From contig BTRK01000002.1 in assembly GCA_036245805.1 (NCBI GenBank), forward strand, positions 11,342,689 to 11,406,688: a stretch of 64,000 nucleotides of DNA. Direction: 5' to 3'. The number at the start of each line of letters is the position of its first letter. Positions within the stretch are counted from its first letter, which is position 1. Below the pieces are notes generated by a model. That model was not told the origin of the DNA. It ran no database searches and worked only from the letters and a program-made list of their open reading frames with translations. Source of the stretch: Pristionchus mayeri. Lineage: Eukaryota > Nematoda > Chromadorea > Rhabditida > Neodiplogasteridae. The position numbers were made by a program, and so were the translations under genes. This document shows positions 52,001 to 61,766 of the stretch, piece by piece.

Positions 52001-55000
52001 CCATCCACCGTATTCCCCGGATCTCTCCCCATGCGACTACCACTGCTTCCGCTCTCTCTCTGACTTCTGCAAAGGAAAGAAGTTCAAGAATCGAGATGAA
52101 GTTGTGAGGGCTTTTGTGAACTGGGCGGTCTCGAAGAAACCCGCATTCCGGAAGAGAGGAATCGAGACCCTGCCCAATCGCTGGAGGGAGGTAGTGAGAA
52201 AGAAGGGGGCATACATTGGTCACTGAGAATTGTAAAGCATTGAATAAAAAATAAAAACAAAAAATTATACGAACTTTCCGGACACCCCAATAGAACCATA
52301 AAATGAATTTTAAATTAGATTTTTTCTGCTAGAAACTGAGAAAACGAAAGAAATCGAAACTTGTGGGAGCTCAAAATTTGATGTTCTTTCTCCTCCTTTC
52401 AAAATTACCATCCGATTATTTCCTCTCATTCCCCCTCCCCAAAATGATACAGCATCACTCTATACTAGACACTCGCACTTCTTTTCGTATTTACAAACCA
52501 ACGAGTCCTCACTCAAATCAAAATTTCTTATTAGCATGCTCTCTCTCTCATTTACCATGCCTTAGCAGAAATTAATGGAAAAAGATAACAACGTACAGGC
52601 TTTATGAATACACTGGATTCCGTATTGCAGAACGCATGCGCAACGCATTCGGAGAAGTGAGTTCTTCCGAAACATCGTCATCTACTGCTTCTTCCGAATC
52701 AGAAGAAGACAGCCCTAGTGCAATGGGCGGATGTCTGCTAGATTCAGGTACGACTAGTAAAAGTAAACTCGAAATGAACAGACCAAAAGATGACGAGTCT
52801 CCCGTTCAATGGGAAGCGAGAAGGTGCATTTTAGCTGCCAACAAATTGAATGAGAAGAGGAGTGGTTAGTTGAAAAAGCTGCCGCACATTCTACATATCC
52901 CTTCACGCATTGTTTAGGGTCCGTATACGAATTACTCTTTGGCGAAGTACGCGCGGAAAATGGAGAAGCAATGAAGGACATTGCATATCTAGAAGAAGTA
53001 AACCAATTTGAAATGTGTGAATACTGTAATAGTTGTGGGAGACGTACAAGAGCTAAGGAGGGAGCGAAATGTTCACAGTGAGTTCAGAATGAACAGATAC
53101 AAAAAATATACGGTCTGCAGGGGCAATTTTGCTTGTTCAGAAAGAATAATCATCTTAGCTACGTGTAAATTCAGTCAACAACTTAAGGTAGTCAAAATAT
53201 AGAAGATTTTAGATTAGCTAAGTATTGAAGGAAATTATTTACGACGGGATGGATGAAATAGAAGAAGTGCATATTGCAACTAGGAGGAACATGGACGGAG
53301 AAGCTCTCAGCAGAGGACAAGATTTACACGACTTCGCTCATTTTCAGGTAAGTCACGCTTATTATTCTCTCACAGATGAAAAACCCATGGTCAAACCTAC
53401 CATAGGATTAATCCTATTACCATAGGATTAATCCTATGGTGGATCCTAAGGTATGGGGTTCAAATCCCAACCTCTACAGTCACCTTTGCCAAGCTTCGGG
53501 GAAAGTACCCAACAGTAGGCAAAAATTGTACGAGCTTGGCAAAAGTAATTGCAGAGGCCGGGACTCGAACTCACCCTACCATAGGTATGTAAATTATAGC
53601 GCCTTAGACCACTAGGCCACGGTTTCTAACGATAGGATGACCATGCTTTTTCATCTCTGTATTCTCTACATGTTTCTAATATTACTTACAGAATTGCATC
53701 GAATCAAAAGCAGATTATGAAAGCAAAAAAATTCATATTTCCCTTTCGCTATGTATGGATGCATTCCCCTTGTTCAAAAAAACAAAGTAAGTTATTTATT
53801 TAAAAATTTCTTTAGGATGCTGTTCTAAAAACATTTCTATAGTTATTCGATCACACCAGTCCAAATTCATATTCGTGATTTGAAAGCGCACAACAGATCA
53901 CTGAAAGTATGTTATTTCGAACTTAAAAACAGTGACGCCGATAAATTAAGAGAAACAATGTGATTGCGGCGTTGATTGGAGGGAGCGAAAAACCTTCGGA
54001 AGTTATTATCGACAAAATGTTATCCAAGATTAGATCATTCATTGCAATTGGAATGAGAATGGATGGGTGGGAATATCGATTCACCCTCGATACTGGGCAG
54101 TTCGATTTGGCCGGTGTTACTGAATACTACAATTTCAATAGCTGGCAGGTCGGTAGTTCAGAGTAGCGCAAAAATCAAGCATTTTCCCTATCAACTTAAT
54201 TAAGGGATACGATGGATGCCATCATTGTTACGAGCATGGAAACTACCAAAATCACAAAATGAGATACTTTCTACAAACCCCGGTAGAATGTGCGTTCATA
54301 CATCAGTAGATGAAAATAGCATAACATTTCTCCAAGATCGACGAGATGATGGAGAACAAACGGATAGAAGAAATAGCTCTTTATCGAGCTCAGGATACAA
54401 AAGACGACTATCCTCGCATTTTGATTATGCGCCAATTCTCGATTGTATCCCGATTTTCAACGTTCCCCACGAAAATCTACATGGCATTAGTGGCGGAGTA
54501 TCTGCGGATATTCAAAATGGTTAGACATAGAAATTGAATAATCTCGCTAATTATGATTTCAAGGAATATCGGATAAAGCGAGCCCGTTCTATATTGACCG
54601 ATTCAAGGAAATATACGGAAAGGTAAGAAACAATAAGATTTTTAAAAAAATGAAGTGCTCATCCTCTCTATTCCTTCTTCGTTCGGGAAGCCGCGTTCAA
54701 TCGGCGATAATCGAACAAAGAAGATGACATTTTCGGATCGGGGATGGGTGAGAGATGTCTCAAATCCAGAGAAAAGTTCTGGTTCAGAATAACGTGCTTA
54801 CGCTACCGTTTCTCTCTGCTAAGGCAACGTTCGGTGGAACGACCAAGAAAGCAATCAATATTTTTGTCATGGCACACTCTCTCGTTGATCTGTCTCCTCA
54901 GGCAAAGGTTCGAGAAATTATATTCTAAGGATAATAACGTATATTCCGCCTATTTTCCGATATATCGAATTGGGGGACATTGAAACTATCGAGGCAATGG

Positions 55001-58000
55001 GAGATATTGTGAATCAGATTGAACTGGAGTTGTTCAATCATGATCAATGCTCGATGAAATATCACGTGAGTATTTCCTACAAGAAACACGCAGAAGAAGT
55101 TCATTCTAGATAATGTACGATCATCTAAGTTACTCTCTCCGATTATTCGGAAGCCCGTACGATAACAGTCATGCGACACTCGAGCGCGTACACAGAGATT
55201 TGAAGGTGAAAAGAGAAATAAATCAAGAAAGGTTGCATTTTCCAGTCTCGACGTTCACCTTCAGCTACTCTATCATTTGAACGAATGGAACTAAGGAGGT
55301 AAGCGTAATTTTGAACTGGAATAGGAGACGGTGAAGTAATTAGAAACAACGCTTCAATCCCCCTGCATCAGATTCGTGCTCATGAATGCCCTTGAAAGAG
55401 AGTTTGTGGCGTGCGAATCGGTGCAAGATAGTGAGCAACAAGCAGCAGTTATGCTATGGGGAGAATAAAGCAGACGAAGAGATAATAAATGGATTAAAAT
55501 TGGTCAATTCGATCTCGGTGAAGAGTGTCCCCCTCCTGGGACATTAATAATAGCGCAACCAATTATCAACTGCTACCGTAAACTAAAATATGATAATTGT
55601 ACATACACCTTGACTGAGCCCAACAATCACTTTTGCGATGTAAATAGTAATGTATATCGAATTCTCGCTATTGCTATCGTTGGCACACCCCAATTGCCTG
55701 AAGTAGTCATTCAATGTGAAAAAAATCCTCTAAAAAGTGTATTCGATAGCTTGAAAACCTATTGTTTCCCAGACCCTTCAATTTCAGCCAGCCTCAGGCG
55801 CAGATTAGAAGTAGTTATGAGACCACTGTGTGATATGATTTATAAATTACGGAATGATGCACGATCACCTATTGTTCAAGTTGTAAATCCAAGCATTATC
55901 TTCGCTAGAATTGCTAAAGTTTCCTTGGCCGGTCATTCTACTATGTTTGTAACGCTTAATTTCCGATTTACATCTGAATGAAGAGTGTAAGAAAACAGAA
56001 AAGGACGTTCCGATATAATACGTTTTCATCGTATTATTATCTATTATCATAGAAGCATTTGATAAACCCTTCAGATTTCTAATATATTATGGAACGAAGA
56101 AAGACGTCGTCAAAGAAAAAGGTACCCAATTCTCATTGTACAGAAAGCATTTAGACTAGCATAGTTTTTAGAAACCCGCAATTGAACAAAGAGGTTCACG
56201 CGAAGAAATTGATATGATTGAAACTATTAGAAATGTAGCTAATGAAAGAGCACTGCCCATGTCTAAAGCAGCCGACTCGGTGAGAGTGAGTGCACAATAA
56301 AAAAAACTACACAAATAAGTTATCATGCAGGAATATCTGAGATCCCGATGTGAAAACATTATCCTTTTCCATAATATCGATACCGAGAATAAAGCCTTCT
56401 CAGGTGAGATAAGCTCAATGCGAAATTGTAAAGTTCGCATTTAGAAGCGCGTTCACACGAAGAACGTGAGATTATAAACACCATTGATCGAATGGGTGAC
56501 AAGCTGCTGGTACAAAAACAGTCGTAGAAACGACGTGAATTATATACTTGTAGAATGAGCACAACTTCAACGTTCTCGACTCAAGAGAAAGAAGCACCCG
56601 CCAGAGAGTGAGATCAATTGGAGGACTCAAGGCAAACGAGGTAAAAGTTAACCTCGAACTGGAGTTAGATTAAACTAGGATGTCCCTGCACTAATAGTAT
56701 TCAGACAATCGGCACGAATTTCCGCATCAATATTGCGAACATAGACGACAGTGCCATCATTGCAAAAATTCCGCTGATCGATGAGCATGTTGACCTCGCT
56801 GCTTTGAATCGTGATAACAATCTATTCAATAGTCTCAATTGCAAAGCATCGACTGGATTGGACAGAATCGTTCGTGGCACCCTCCACAGTGTGAGTCTAC
56901 ATCTATCAATGACACTTAATACCGATAGAATCTAGATTTTCGATCCTCGTCCGGAAATCGCTGTACAATTGACTGGTAGAGATGGGGCGAAAAAATTTAC
57001 CGAGTTACCTCCTGCATTCAAGATTAAGCTGAAGCGTGAGTCCTAAGCGTATGTCTTTAAAACGATAAATTTAAGCAGCACTAGCACTACTATTGAGCAA
57101 ATTGAATACGAGATACACTTCTTGTTCAGAATTACTCACTGAGGTAGCAGGGATCAGAAGAGAAGAGTATCCGTTAATGGCCAACTTTATTGAGAACGTT
57201 ATCACTACTCAAAGTGCTGGCTTCTTGTAAGCAACCATTTACCCTCACTAAGCAATAATTAACACGTCCGATTTAGCGAGGAGTTTCGAAGAAGAGAAAA
57301 GAATCCCCTAAAGAGGAAGAGGATTGAAAATAATAACGAAAGTGGAGTGGAGGAGGAAGAATTACAGGTATTTCCTTATCACCAATGCATCGCATAGCAC
57401 TTCCACAACGTCAATAAAGCATATAAAGCTAAAGGCACTTGATCTCGACGAAAAAAAATAATTTCAAACCTCAGCCCGGAGCATCTACTCAACCAATTAC
57501 TCTACAAGAACTGAGAGATGTTGCAGACAAATCGGAGATCAAATTCAGAATGTACTTTTCCATTGCATTACATCCCTACTAGTTGCCGAAATAAACAACT
57601 CCTCAATTTGCGCGCTCTCTCTCTCCTGAAAAATAGAGAAAGCGCGAGAGATCATGCAAACAAGAGAGGGTCAAATGATTACTCCCCAAATCATCCGCTC
57701 ACTCTACCTCACGTCCACCGAACCCGCATGATAAGAAGGGAAAATGCGCGCGAAACTGATTGTTTATTACGGAAAATGCCCTTTTTAAATTGTATCTCGA
57801 AAATAGAGTCACCAAACATTTGGCTGCCACTAAGCATAGAAAAATAGCCGCACTCGGATTCCCGCAACGTTAAAAGAGCTCTAGAGCAAAAAATTCCTTT
57901 ACTGGTTCACCAAAAAAGCGGGAGAACACAGTGGACGACCATAAAACAAATTTTTCTACACAACACACTCGAGCTATACTGCTAAAATAACTACTACTGC

Positions 58001-59177
58001 TACCTAACTCTAGCTATAGTTTCTTAGTAAAAGCATGCTTACTCGAAGACGTGAAGAACGTGGAGCCAAAAACCACCGCGCCCATCCAGCCAGCCCGCAG
58101 AAAATACAACAAAACAGAACCTAGTTTCGAAACTCGCCACCCGACGAATTACTGTAGTTCGGTCCGTCGGAGCAACTTTATAACTGAAACTAAAAATTGT
58201 TTGCTTAGTATTCGTCAATACATTGACTGAAATATTGTGAAAAGCGAAAAAATAAAATATATATATTCTATTTAGACCCGAGCGCTTCGATGTTGCTGCC
58301 GAAGATCAAGCACTAATGGAGCAAATGGAAGGAGAAGCAGCTCATTCGAGCGGATATGGTCTGGAATATCCTGAGAGCAGCAGTTTCTATAGCAATGATG
58401 GTGGATCTCTCTTCACAAAAATTGTTCCGAAGAGAGAATATTAGAAATTATCGTTATTTCTATTATCATGCATCTTTAGAAGTATTCACTTACGGTAGCC
58501 TTCAATTATTGTACATTTTAAATATAATCGATCGTTATCACTGTGAGAAGTTATGTATGTACCGTATTAAATCGATAAAGAAGAGGCGGAGCTCTCCAAG
58601 GAGGCTCCGCCCACATACTTGTTTCCAACTTGGATTTGGCAGAAAAACACGATTGTGTCCAGGGCTGTTTTATCCCTGGATTTTCACTTGTTTCCAACTT
58701 GGGTTCTCCTTCCTGAGACCTTACCTAATTCTGCAAGGCGCCTGCACTCGATCATCGGTCAGGTATGCGACGTAAAAAAAACAAACAAATATGAACCAAA
58801 AATCCGTTCCTGTTTCATGTTTTCCCATAGTTATATGGGTACTACCATTCGCTTCTCGGCATTATGATCATGTGTCAGATGTTTCAAACAATTCCACCAT
58901 TAGTCCTTCTCCTTCCCATATATCGATATTTCCCATTCGATCATCAACACTACTCCCCGAACAATGTTTAAATACCAATACCACCAAAGACCTCCCGCTC
59001 ACCTCTCGACCTCCATGAGTCTTCTTCCCGGGGGTGCAGCTGCGAGTGCTGCAGCGGCCGCGCCGCCGCCACTCAACGGCTCACTCATCGAGAACGCCCC
59101 CAGCGAGACGGCCATCAGCACGCACGGCACCACGATCGTAGAGGCTGCACAGCATAGGTCAAGTAGGTGGTAATTTA

Positions 59178-59237
<60 letters not shown>

Positions 59238-61766
59238 AATAGGCAAGCGCAACCTATTTAACCTATACTGTAGAGGGCTCATTCATTTTTACGCTCCACA
59301 AAGAGGGCTACAATGGAACTCATTCACCCTCATATTCGATGGAATAATAAATACAATTCACTTTGCTATGACCAGGAACGCACAAGTTTCATCATTGTAT
59401 GATACCCGATTCGATATGTATTTTCTCAATTTACGATCAGCCGGTAGTATAAAAAATAAATACTCATTTTTTCCGCTTTTCAGACAGGTGAGGTCACGAT
59501 TCGAGAACTCATTAAAGTGGGGTCGGATCACGCTTTTCAATCATAATCTGTTGTGTCTGGCAAAAATTCTAATCTCAGTCTCCAGTTGTATTCCTTTTTA
59601 TCAGGTCACTAATGGAATCGGACTAGCTAATTCGCAATTCAATCCTAGTTCTTCAAAACAGTCACGACCTTGTAGGTGCGCATTTCTTCAATTACAGTCC
59701 GTCTATCGAGGAAAACTTCAAACCCTGACTCTCATATAATTCTATCTTTCTTCTTATCAATTTCTCCACGGAATTTGACATCTGTCGCGCGAATTCGCCA
59801 CTCGTCCCTAGTTGATAACGGGTGATAAGGTACGCGCGCGTACGTCTAATCGTACCGGCAGAGTTCTCCCCCGCGAGAAACTCCTAATCAATCAATAAAC
59901 TCATAAGATCAATACCGATACAGTAACCCACATCTCATCCTCGCAGGGTAGATCTTCGTGTAGTAGCCGTACTGCACCCACAGCGTGAGATCCTGCAAAA
60001 TATCAAAGATTAACAATTATGGTGGTCCTCACAGACAATATTTCGAATTCAATAAAGGGATGCACACGTTGTAGCTTTCTCTTTTTTGAAAGGCACCTCC
60101 TACTCAGTCAAAATTAAACAAGATCGTATGTCTTGTATTTCCTCTACTGTATTTTGGCAACTATCGATAGGCGCAAGAAGCGACGAATGGGAAACGTCGC
60201 CCCCATCGCTACACCATGCGCACACACCTGGATGATGTAGTACACTCCGATGATCTTCTGGATCGGCTGCTGATTCGTGAGAACTGCGCCAGTGAGGTTG
60301 CACATGTCGCCGACAAGCCTGAAAATTGTTTTATTTTTAAAATTACACTGATCCAAAACATCATTATTACAAAATTATCATAATTTCACAGCCGGTGAAG
60401 TCAAGTTACTCATTAAAATTATACTGAGCCTCAAGTTGGTCCCACAGTCATGTGGAAGAACAACGTCCCATAAAAACAATATATCGAGCTGACAGGATTA
60501 GCCGTAACAAGAGCGCATTCAATATCATGAAGATTAGAAAAGCTCGATTCGGGAAAAATGTACTTATATCAATATTAACCGTAACAAGGTCACATTCATC
60601 CTAACTAGTTGAAAGAGAACTAAAGCTGACCAGAAGAAGAGGAAGATGAGTGAAATGCCATCGCACTTCTTCTGCTTGTAGTTCTGGTAGAGCTGCGGGA
60701 AGAGAGGCACCAGCCAGAGTCCCTGCCAAGTCACCATTTACTTCCATTTTAAAGTAGAGATTAGACCACGTCAGTAAAATCAATGGAGAAGCTTACATAC
60801 TGATGCAATCATCTATCTAATTCTCTAGATTCGTATCATGTTCGAATACATCTTTTTGTAAATTTTCAAGAGGAGTCGTGAAGAACTTTAGAACCTTCCC
60901 AACGAGAACGGATTGATAGAGATAAAAAGGTCATCACATCACTGGATGAATCATTGAACTACACGTTTCGCTAATCAATGAACATCAATTACAGGGGAAA
61001 TCACAAAGGTGACGGATTTGGCGTACTACTGTTCCAGAGCCCCTGATAGATCAATTAATCAGCAATTCTTCAGTTTCTGACCTCCCTCCCCCTCCATCAT
61101 CTAGCCCACTCATTTCTAGGCATTCCTCCACGATTTTCTGCCGCTCAACCCCTCAATGATGGGCGGGAATGGGAATTGAGAGGGGGCGGTCAGAAACCGA
61201 AGAAGTGTCAATTAATCAATAATAACTCACCAGCGAGATCAGCCCGATGATGAATCCGATGAGCTTGAGCTCGGTGTCGACGCAATCATCGAAGACCTGA
61301 GGAATAATTCGTTACTTATTGTTTTGTTTATGAACAATAGTCTGAGAATCTATTGCAACGAAACGACTAGAATTACTCTTGTAAACATAGTGCAATCAGA
61401 ACCGTCATGGTTATTGTATTGTTTATAAACGACACCACCGATGGTCTATTGCTATGGAGCGTTTAGAACACCTCTTGTAAACACTGTGCGACCAGAATCG
61501 CGATGGCACCTACTTCATCAACTTTACATTCACGCGATTGTTTTCGCCGATTTTTATTCACGTTATAATCCCATATGATTCACATGTTGTACCTTATTAT
61601 CGATGGTAAATTTTTAAAATTAGCTACTTTTGAGCATAAGCAGAGAATTTTTCGGGATAAAATCGATAAAACGGTCGAGAAGACTCACATCTTTGATCCA
61701 CTGGATACCGTTCGTGCAGTTTTCGGAGCCCGTGAGCACCGGAAGCACGACGCCTCCCTTCTTCAT
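28088..61766 (-). CDS. laat-1: Lysosomal cationic amino-acid exporter LAAT-1 / SLC66A1 (PQ-loop protein), with a 28.2-kb intron
   Basis: Seven-helix PQ-loop transporter that exports lysine and arginine from lysosomes. Exons on the minus strand: 61766-61689, 61296-61231, 60722-60631, 60318-60228, 59992-59932, 59144-59003, 30792-30717, 30245-30169, 29550-29475, 29017-28960, 28203-28088. All phases join, giving about 310 residues, the family's usual length. Landmarks: a lumenal N-terminus with NCT glycosylation sequon and NGIQWIKD; PQ-loop 1 (VPLFPQLYQNYKQKKCDGIS); LVGDMCNLTGAVLTNQQPIQ; STIVVPCVLMAVSLGAFSM; PGRRLMEVE; PQ-loop 2 (SGRIPQLIKNYRRQSCEGLS); VRHLPWLAGSLGCC; and a C-terminal ExxxLL sorting motif (EHERLLEE). 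Intron 6 (30793-59002) holds a candidate transposon and minisatellite, yet the codon split AG/C across it is exact. The exon 5 donor (T/GTGGGT) is the least certain boundary. Confidence 0.92.
28552..28934. repeat. Diverged direct repeats in laat-1 intron 10
   Basis: A segment starting GCTATCATTCCCACTTCACT at 28552 recurs near 28849 almost unchanged for about 85 bp. A third, more diverged copy lies near 28690-28755 (CACTCCCGAAACATCAACCT). CTCACCAGCCAGCCACG at about 28655 also copies the donor end of exon 10 at 28956, so part of the exon border was carried into the intron by the duplication. Confidence 0.65.
30955..31254. repeat. Two diverged copies of an 85-bp sequence flanking the transposon end
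   Basis: Around 30957-31050 and 31170-31254 the sequence runs from ATGTA(T/C)CA(G/A)CAAG through ACAAGGTGATTG to CGCGCGCACCT. The second copy ends exactly where the 27.5-kb inverted-repeat element begins. The remaining laat-1 intron sequence here is AT-rich with no exon seen. Confidence 0.5.
31288..31927. other. Left interior of the candidate transposon
   Basis: Carries two to three further subterminal repeat copies (to about 31372), then AT-rich sequence without a credible exon. It ends in a homopolymer C run at about 31906-31919 followed by GGGG, immediately before the minisatellite. Confidence 0.45.
31928..50975. repeat. 19-kb minisatellite with 37-bp and 40-bp modules and higher-order structure
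   Basis: Two modules alternate. A 37-mer begins CTCCGACCACACGCATGCTC and ends CATTCCATCTCATT. A 40-mer begins CTCTGACCTCTCCGCCCACT and ends ATCACTTCACTT. The usual period is 77 bp; two 40-mers in a row give 117 bp. Variants include CTCATT/CTCTTT, TATCAGTTCCCTT/TATCACTTCACTT, CGCAGCATGC (a 3-bp insertion) and CGCCCGCCC. A 4,814-bp block at about 37488-42301 is repeated head to tail at 42302-47115, sharing private variants. Shorter offsets of 1,632 bp (about 35003-36300) and 1,515 bp (about 32164-32550) also recur. The plus strand is pyrimidine-rich. The unit is not a multiple of three, so open frames through it are artefacts. Confidence 0.97.
50976..51091. other. Right border of the minisatellite
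   Basis: The last unit is truncated (ACTCCGACCCATTCCATTTC) and runs into TTTTTCAGGGGGGGGAGGAG. The array is thus bordered by a C run on the left and a G run on the right. The rest is AT-rich and non-coding up to the mariner element. Confidence 0.5.
51094..52290 (+). mobile_element. Mariner (Tc1/mariner superfamily) element with intact terminal inverted repeats
   Basis: Terminal repeats of 27 bp starting TTGGGGTGTCCGGAAAGTTC at 51094-51120 are mirrored exactly at 52264-52290. TA dinucleotides flank both ends (51092-51093 and 52291-52292), the expected target duplication. Length is 1,197 bp, slightly short of the usual 1.25-1.3 kb. It sits inside the candidate 27.5-kb transposon, just beyond the minisatellite. 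Confidence 0.95.
51255..52226 (+). CDS. Mariner transposase, probably inactive through an internal deletion
   Basis: Cut-and-paste transposase. The N-terminal helix-turn-helix region includes HYYRLGRSVKEAH and FKKGEFGLDDQPRSGRP, followed by TGTPRSTVSDILHRSG. Catalytic aspartates are in IATDEKWITYDNPARR, LLLMDNARPHRAKM and SPDLSPCDYHCF, with 34 residues between the last two, the mariner D34D spacing. Only about 323 residues are present against about 345 in the family. HGKKELLAPGTSINVDLF joins directly where the family normally has a conserved strand region with a WWD-type motif between GKK and ELL, so about 15-17 residues are missing in frame. The start at 51255 gives MDSH; 51243 is an alternative. 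AATAAA follows at 52243. Confidence 0.9.
   Translation: MDSHLYLRAVLLHYYRLGRSVKEAHSALAQSEGADAPSIPFCYKWCSRFKKGEFGLDDQPRSGRPHSLDQPLVLRTLKRKPMASVRELKKDTGTPRSTVSDILHRSGKKPKLPQVIPHDLSPEQLKNRVQVCRELLHRRSNLRWVNSIIATDEKWITYDNPARRLQWVDADEKPTPVPKKEEHGKKELLAPGTSINVDLFSEQLEDVAIRVPPRLLNQGKILLLMDNARPHRAKMTQKKMDELKIGRIPHPPYSPDLSPCDYHCFRSLSDFCKGKKFKNRDEVVRAFVNWAVSKKPAFRKRGIETLPNRWREVVRKKGAYIGH
52293..52630. other. Spacer between mariner and the Tnp2-like gene
   Basis: AT-rich, with an 88-codon open stretch but no recognisable motif. It ends in CGTATTGCAG at 52630, a splice acceptor just before the transposase start codon. An upstream non-coding exon or trans-splicing of the transposase mRNA is possible. Confidence 0.4.
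52636..55981 (+). CDS. Spliced Tnp2/Transposase_21-like transposase gene, partly decayed
   Basis: Well-supported exons: 52636-52864 (acidic Ser-rich N-terminus, ETSSSTASSESEEDSP), 52918-53077 (zinc knuckle CEYCNSCGRRTRAKEGAKC), about 53219-53346, 53692-53786, 53843-53907 and about 53949-54148. The catalytic region reads LCMDAFPLFKKTNYSITPVQ, NRSLK, NVIAALIGGSEKPSEVI, FTLDTGQFDLAGVTEYYNF and GYDGCHHCYEHGNY. This order (D..PLFK; ENVI..G..KP; D....AG; GC..C..G) is typical of Tnp2-type transposases. Further exons around 54564-55205 include YDHLSYSLRLFGSPYDNSHA with TLERVHRDLK. The C-terminal block at 55580-55981 includes TEPNNHFCDVNSNVYRILAI. Several joins between 53080-53220 and 54620-55580 need unusual splice sites or contain stops. 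The gene may therefore be damaged, or I misread some boundaries. Confidence 0.6.
53395..53627 (-). repeat. tRNA-derived SINE-like hairpin in a transposase intron
   Basis: On the minus strand, GTGGCCTAGTGGTCTAAGGC (around 53601-53620) resembles a Pol III A box. GAGTTCGAGTCCCGG (around 53559-53572) is a B box at the spacing of a tRNA. The downstream part, CTCTGCAATTACTTTTGCCA, is mirrored on the plus strand by GGGTTCAAATCCCAACCTCT and CAGTCACCTTTGCCAAGCTT. The whole segment therefore folds back on itself and has two B-box-like words in opposite orientation. No tRNA acceptor stem closes, so it is not a functional tRNA. ATAGGATTAATCCTAT palindromes lie at its left edge. Confidence 0.55.
56089..58444 (+). 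CDS. Second spliced gene of the transposon (accessory protein, DUF4806-like region)
   Basis: Exons: 56089-56121 (MERRKTSSKKK), 56172-56279, 56331-56403, about 56448-56519 and further short exons to about 56640. Then come about 56707-56890 (TIGTNFRINIANIDDSAI, LIDEHVDLAALNRDNNLFN), 56937-57034 (FDPRPEIAVQLTGRDGAKKF), about 57078-57230, 57278-57367, 57478-57551 and 58276-58444. The block RIVRGTLHSIFDPRPEIAVQ, then LTGRDGAKKFTELP, then ALALLLSKLNTRYTSCSELL, recalls DUF4806, a domain often seen with animal transposase genes. I hold this loosely. Basic patches (FRRREKNPLKRKRIE) suggest DNA binding or nuclear entry. It ends FTKIVPKREY plus stop. The last join is in phase 2 and reads cleanly. Confidence 0.5.
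58586..58612. repeat. GC-rich perfect hairpin near the transposon right end
   Basis: GGCGGAGCTCTCC, then AA, then GGAGGCTCCGCC forms a strong stem immediately inside the right subterminal repeats. It lies 142 bp downstream of the accessory gene's stop codon. It may be a transcription terminator-like or transposase-related structure; function is unknown. Confidence 0.6.
59173..59238. repeat. (AAT)n/(ATT)n microsatellite
   Basis: About eight AAT repeats turn directly into about eleven ATT repeats, making a palindromic microsatellite. It lies in laat-1 intron 5, just upstream (in laat-1 sense) of exon 6. Confidence 0.95.
61048..61217. repeat. Small hairpin element in laat-1 intron 2
   Basis: ATCAATTAATCAGCAATTCT and TCAGTTTCTGACCTCCCTCC at the left are mirrored by GGGGGCGGTCAGAAACCGAA and GTGTCAATTAATCAATAATA at the right. 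A short loop lies around 61130. Probably a MITE; its ends are unlike the other families in the window. Confidence 0.6.
61319..61509. repeat. Two diverged 93-bp direct repeats in laat-1 intron 1
   Basis: ATTGTTTTGTTTATGAACAA ... CTCTTGTAAACATAGTGC ... CGTCATGG (61319-61411) is followed by ATTGTATTGTTTATAAACGA ... CTCTTGTAAACACTGTGC ... GCGATGG (61415-61509). The copies share order and spacing but differ at many bases, so this is an old duplication. Confidence 0.65.

Larger units (their letters stand above)
31255..58717 (+). mobile_element. Candidate 27.5-kb Tnp2/CACTA-like DNA transposon inside laat-1 intron 6
   Basis: The left end (31255-31287) and right end (58717-58685 on the minus strand) match at 31 of 33 bases: CTCAGGAGGGAGAAGCCAAG against CTCAGGAAGGAGAACCCAAG, then TTGGAAACAAGTG in both. 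AC lies on both outer sides, giving a possible 2-bp target duplication. Further subterminal copies of CCAAGTTGGAAACAAGT or CCAAGTTGGATCCAAG occur at about 31308, 31332 and 31357, and inverted near 58618, as is usual for EnSpm/CACTA elements. It contains a Tnp2-like transposase gene and a second spliced gene on the plus strand, plus a 19-kb minisatellite and a mariner insertion. The ends are not the canonical CACTA pentamer. The boundaries are seen directly; the class is inference. Confidence 0.6.

Noticed and set aside
51641..52223. Antisense open frames of 97 and 188 codons over the mariner element
   Set aside because: Shadows of the transposase frame, which has clear family motifs on the plus strand.
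53540..53627. Functional tRNA gene on the minus strand
   Set aside because: A and B boxes are present, but no acceptor stem or proper anticodon arm closes. It is better explained as a tRNA-derived repeat.
59010..59173. Plus-strand open frame with Ala-rich start (58964-59173)
   Set aside because: It is the antisense of laat-1 exon 6, whose minus-strand reading matches SLC66A1 and joins in phase on both sides.
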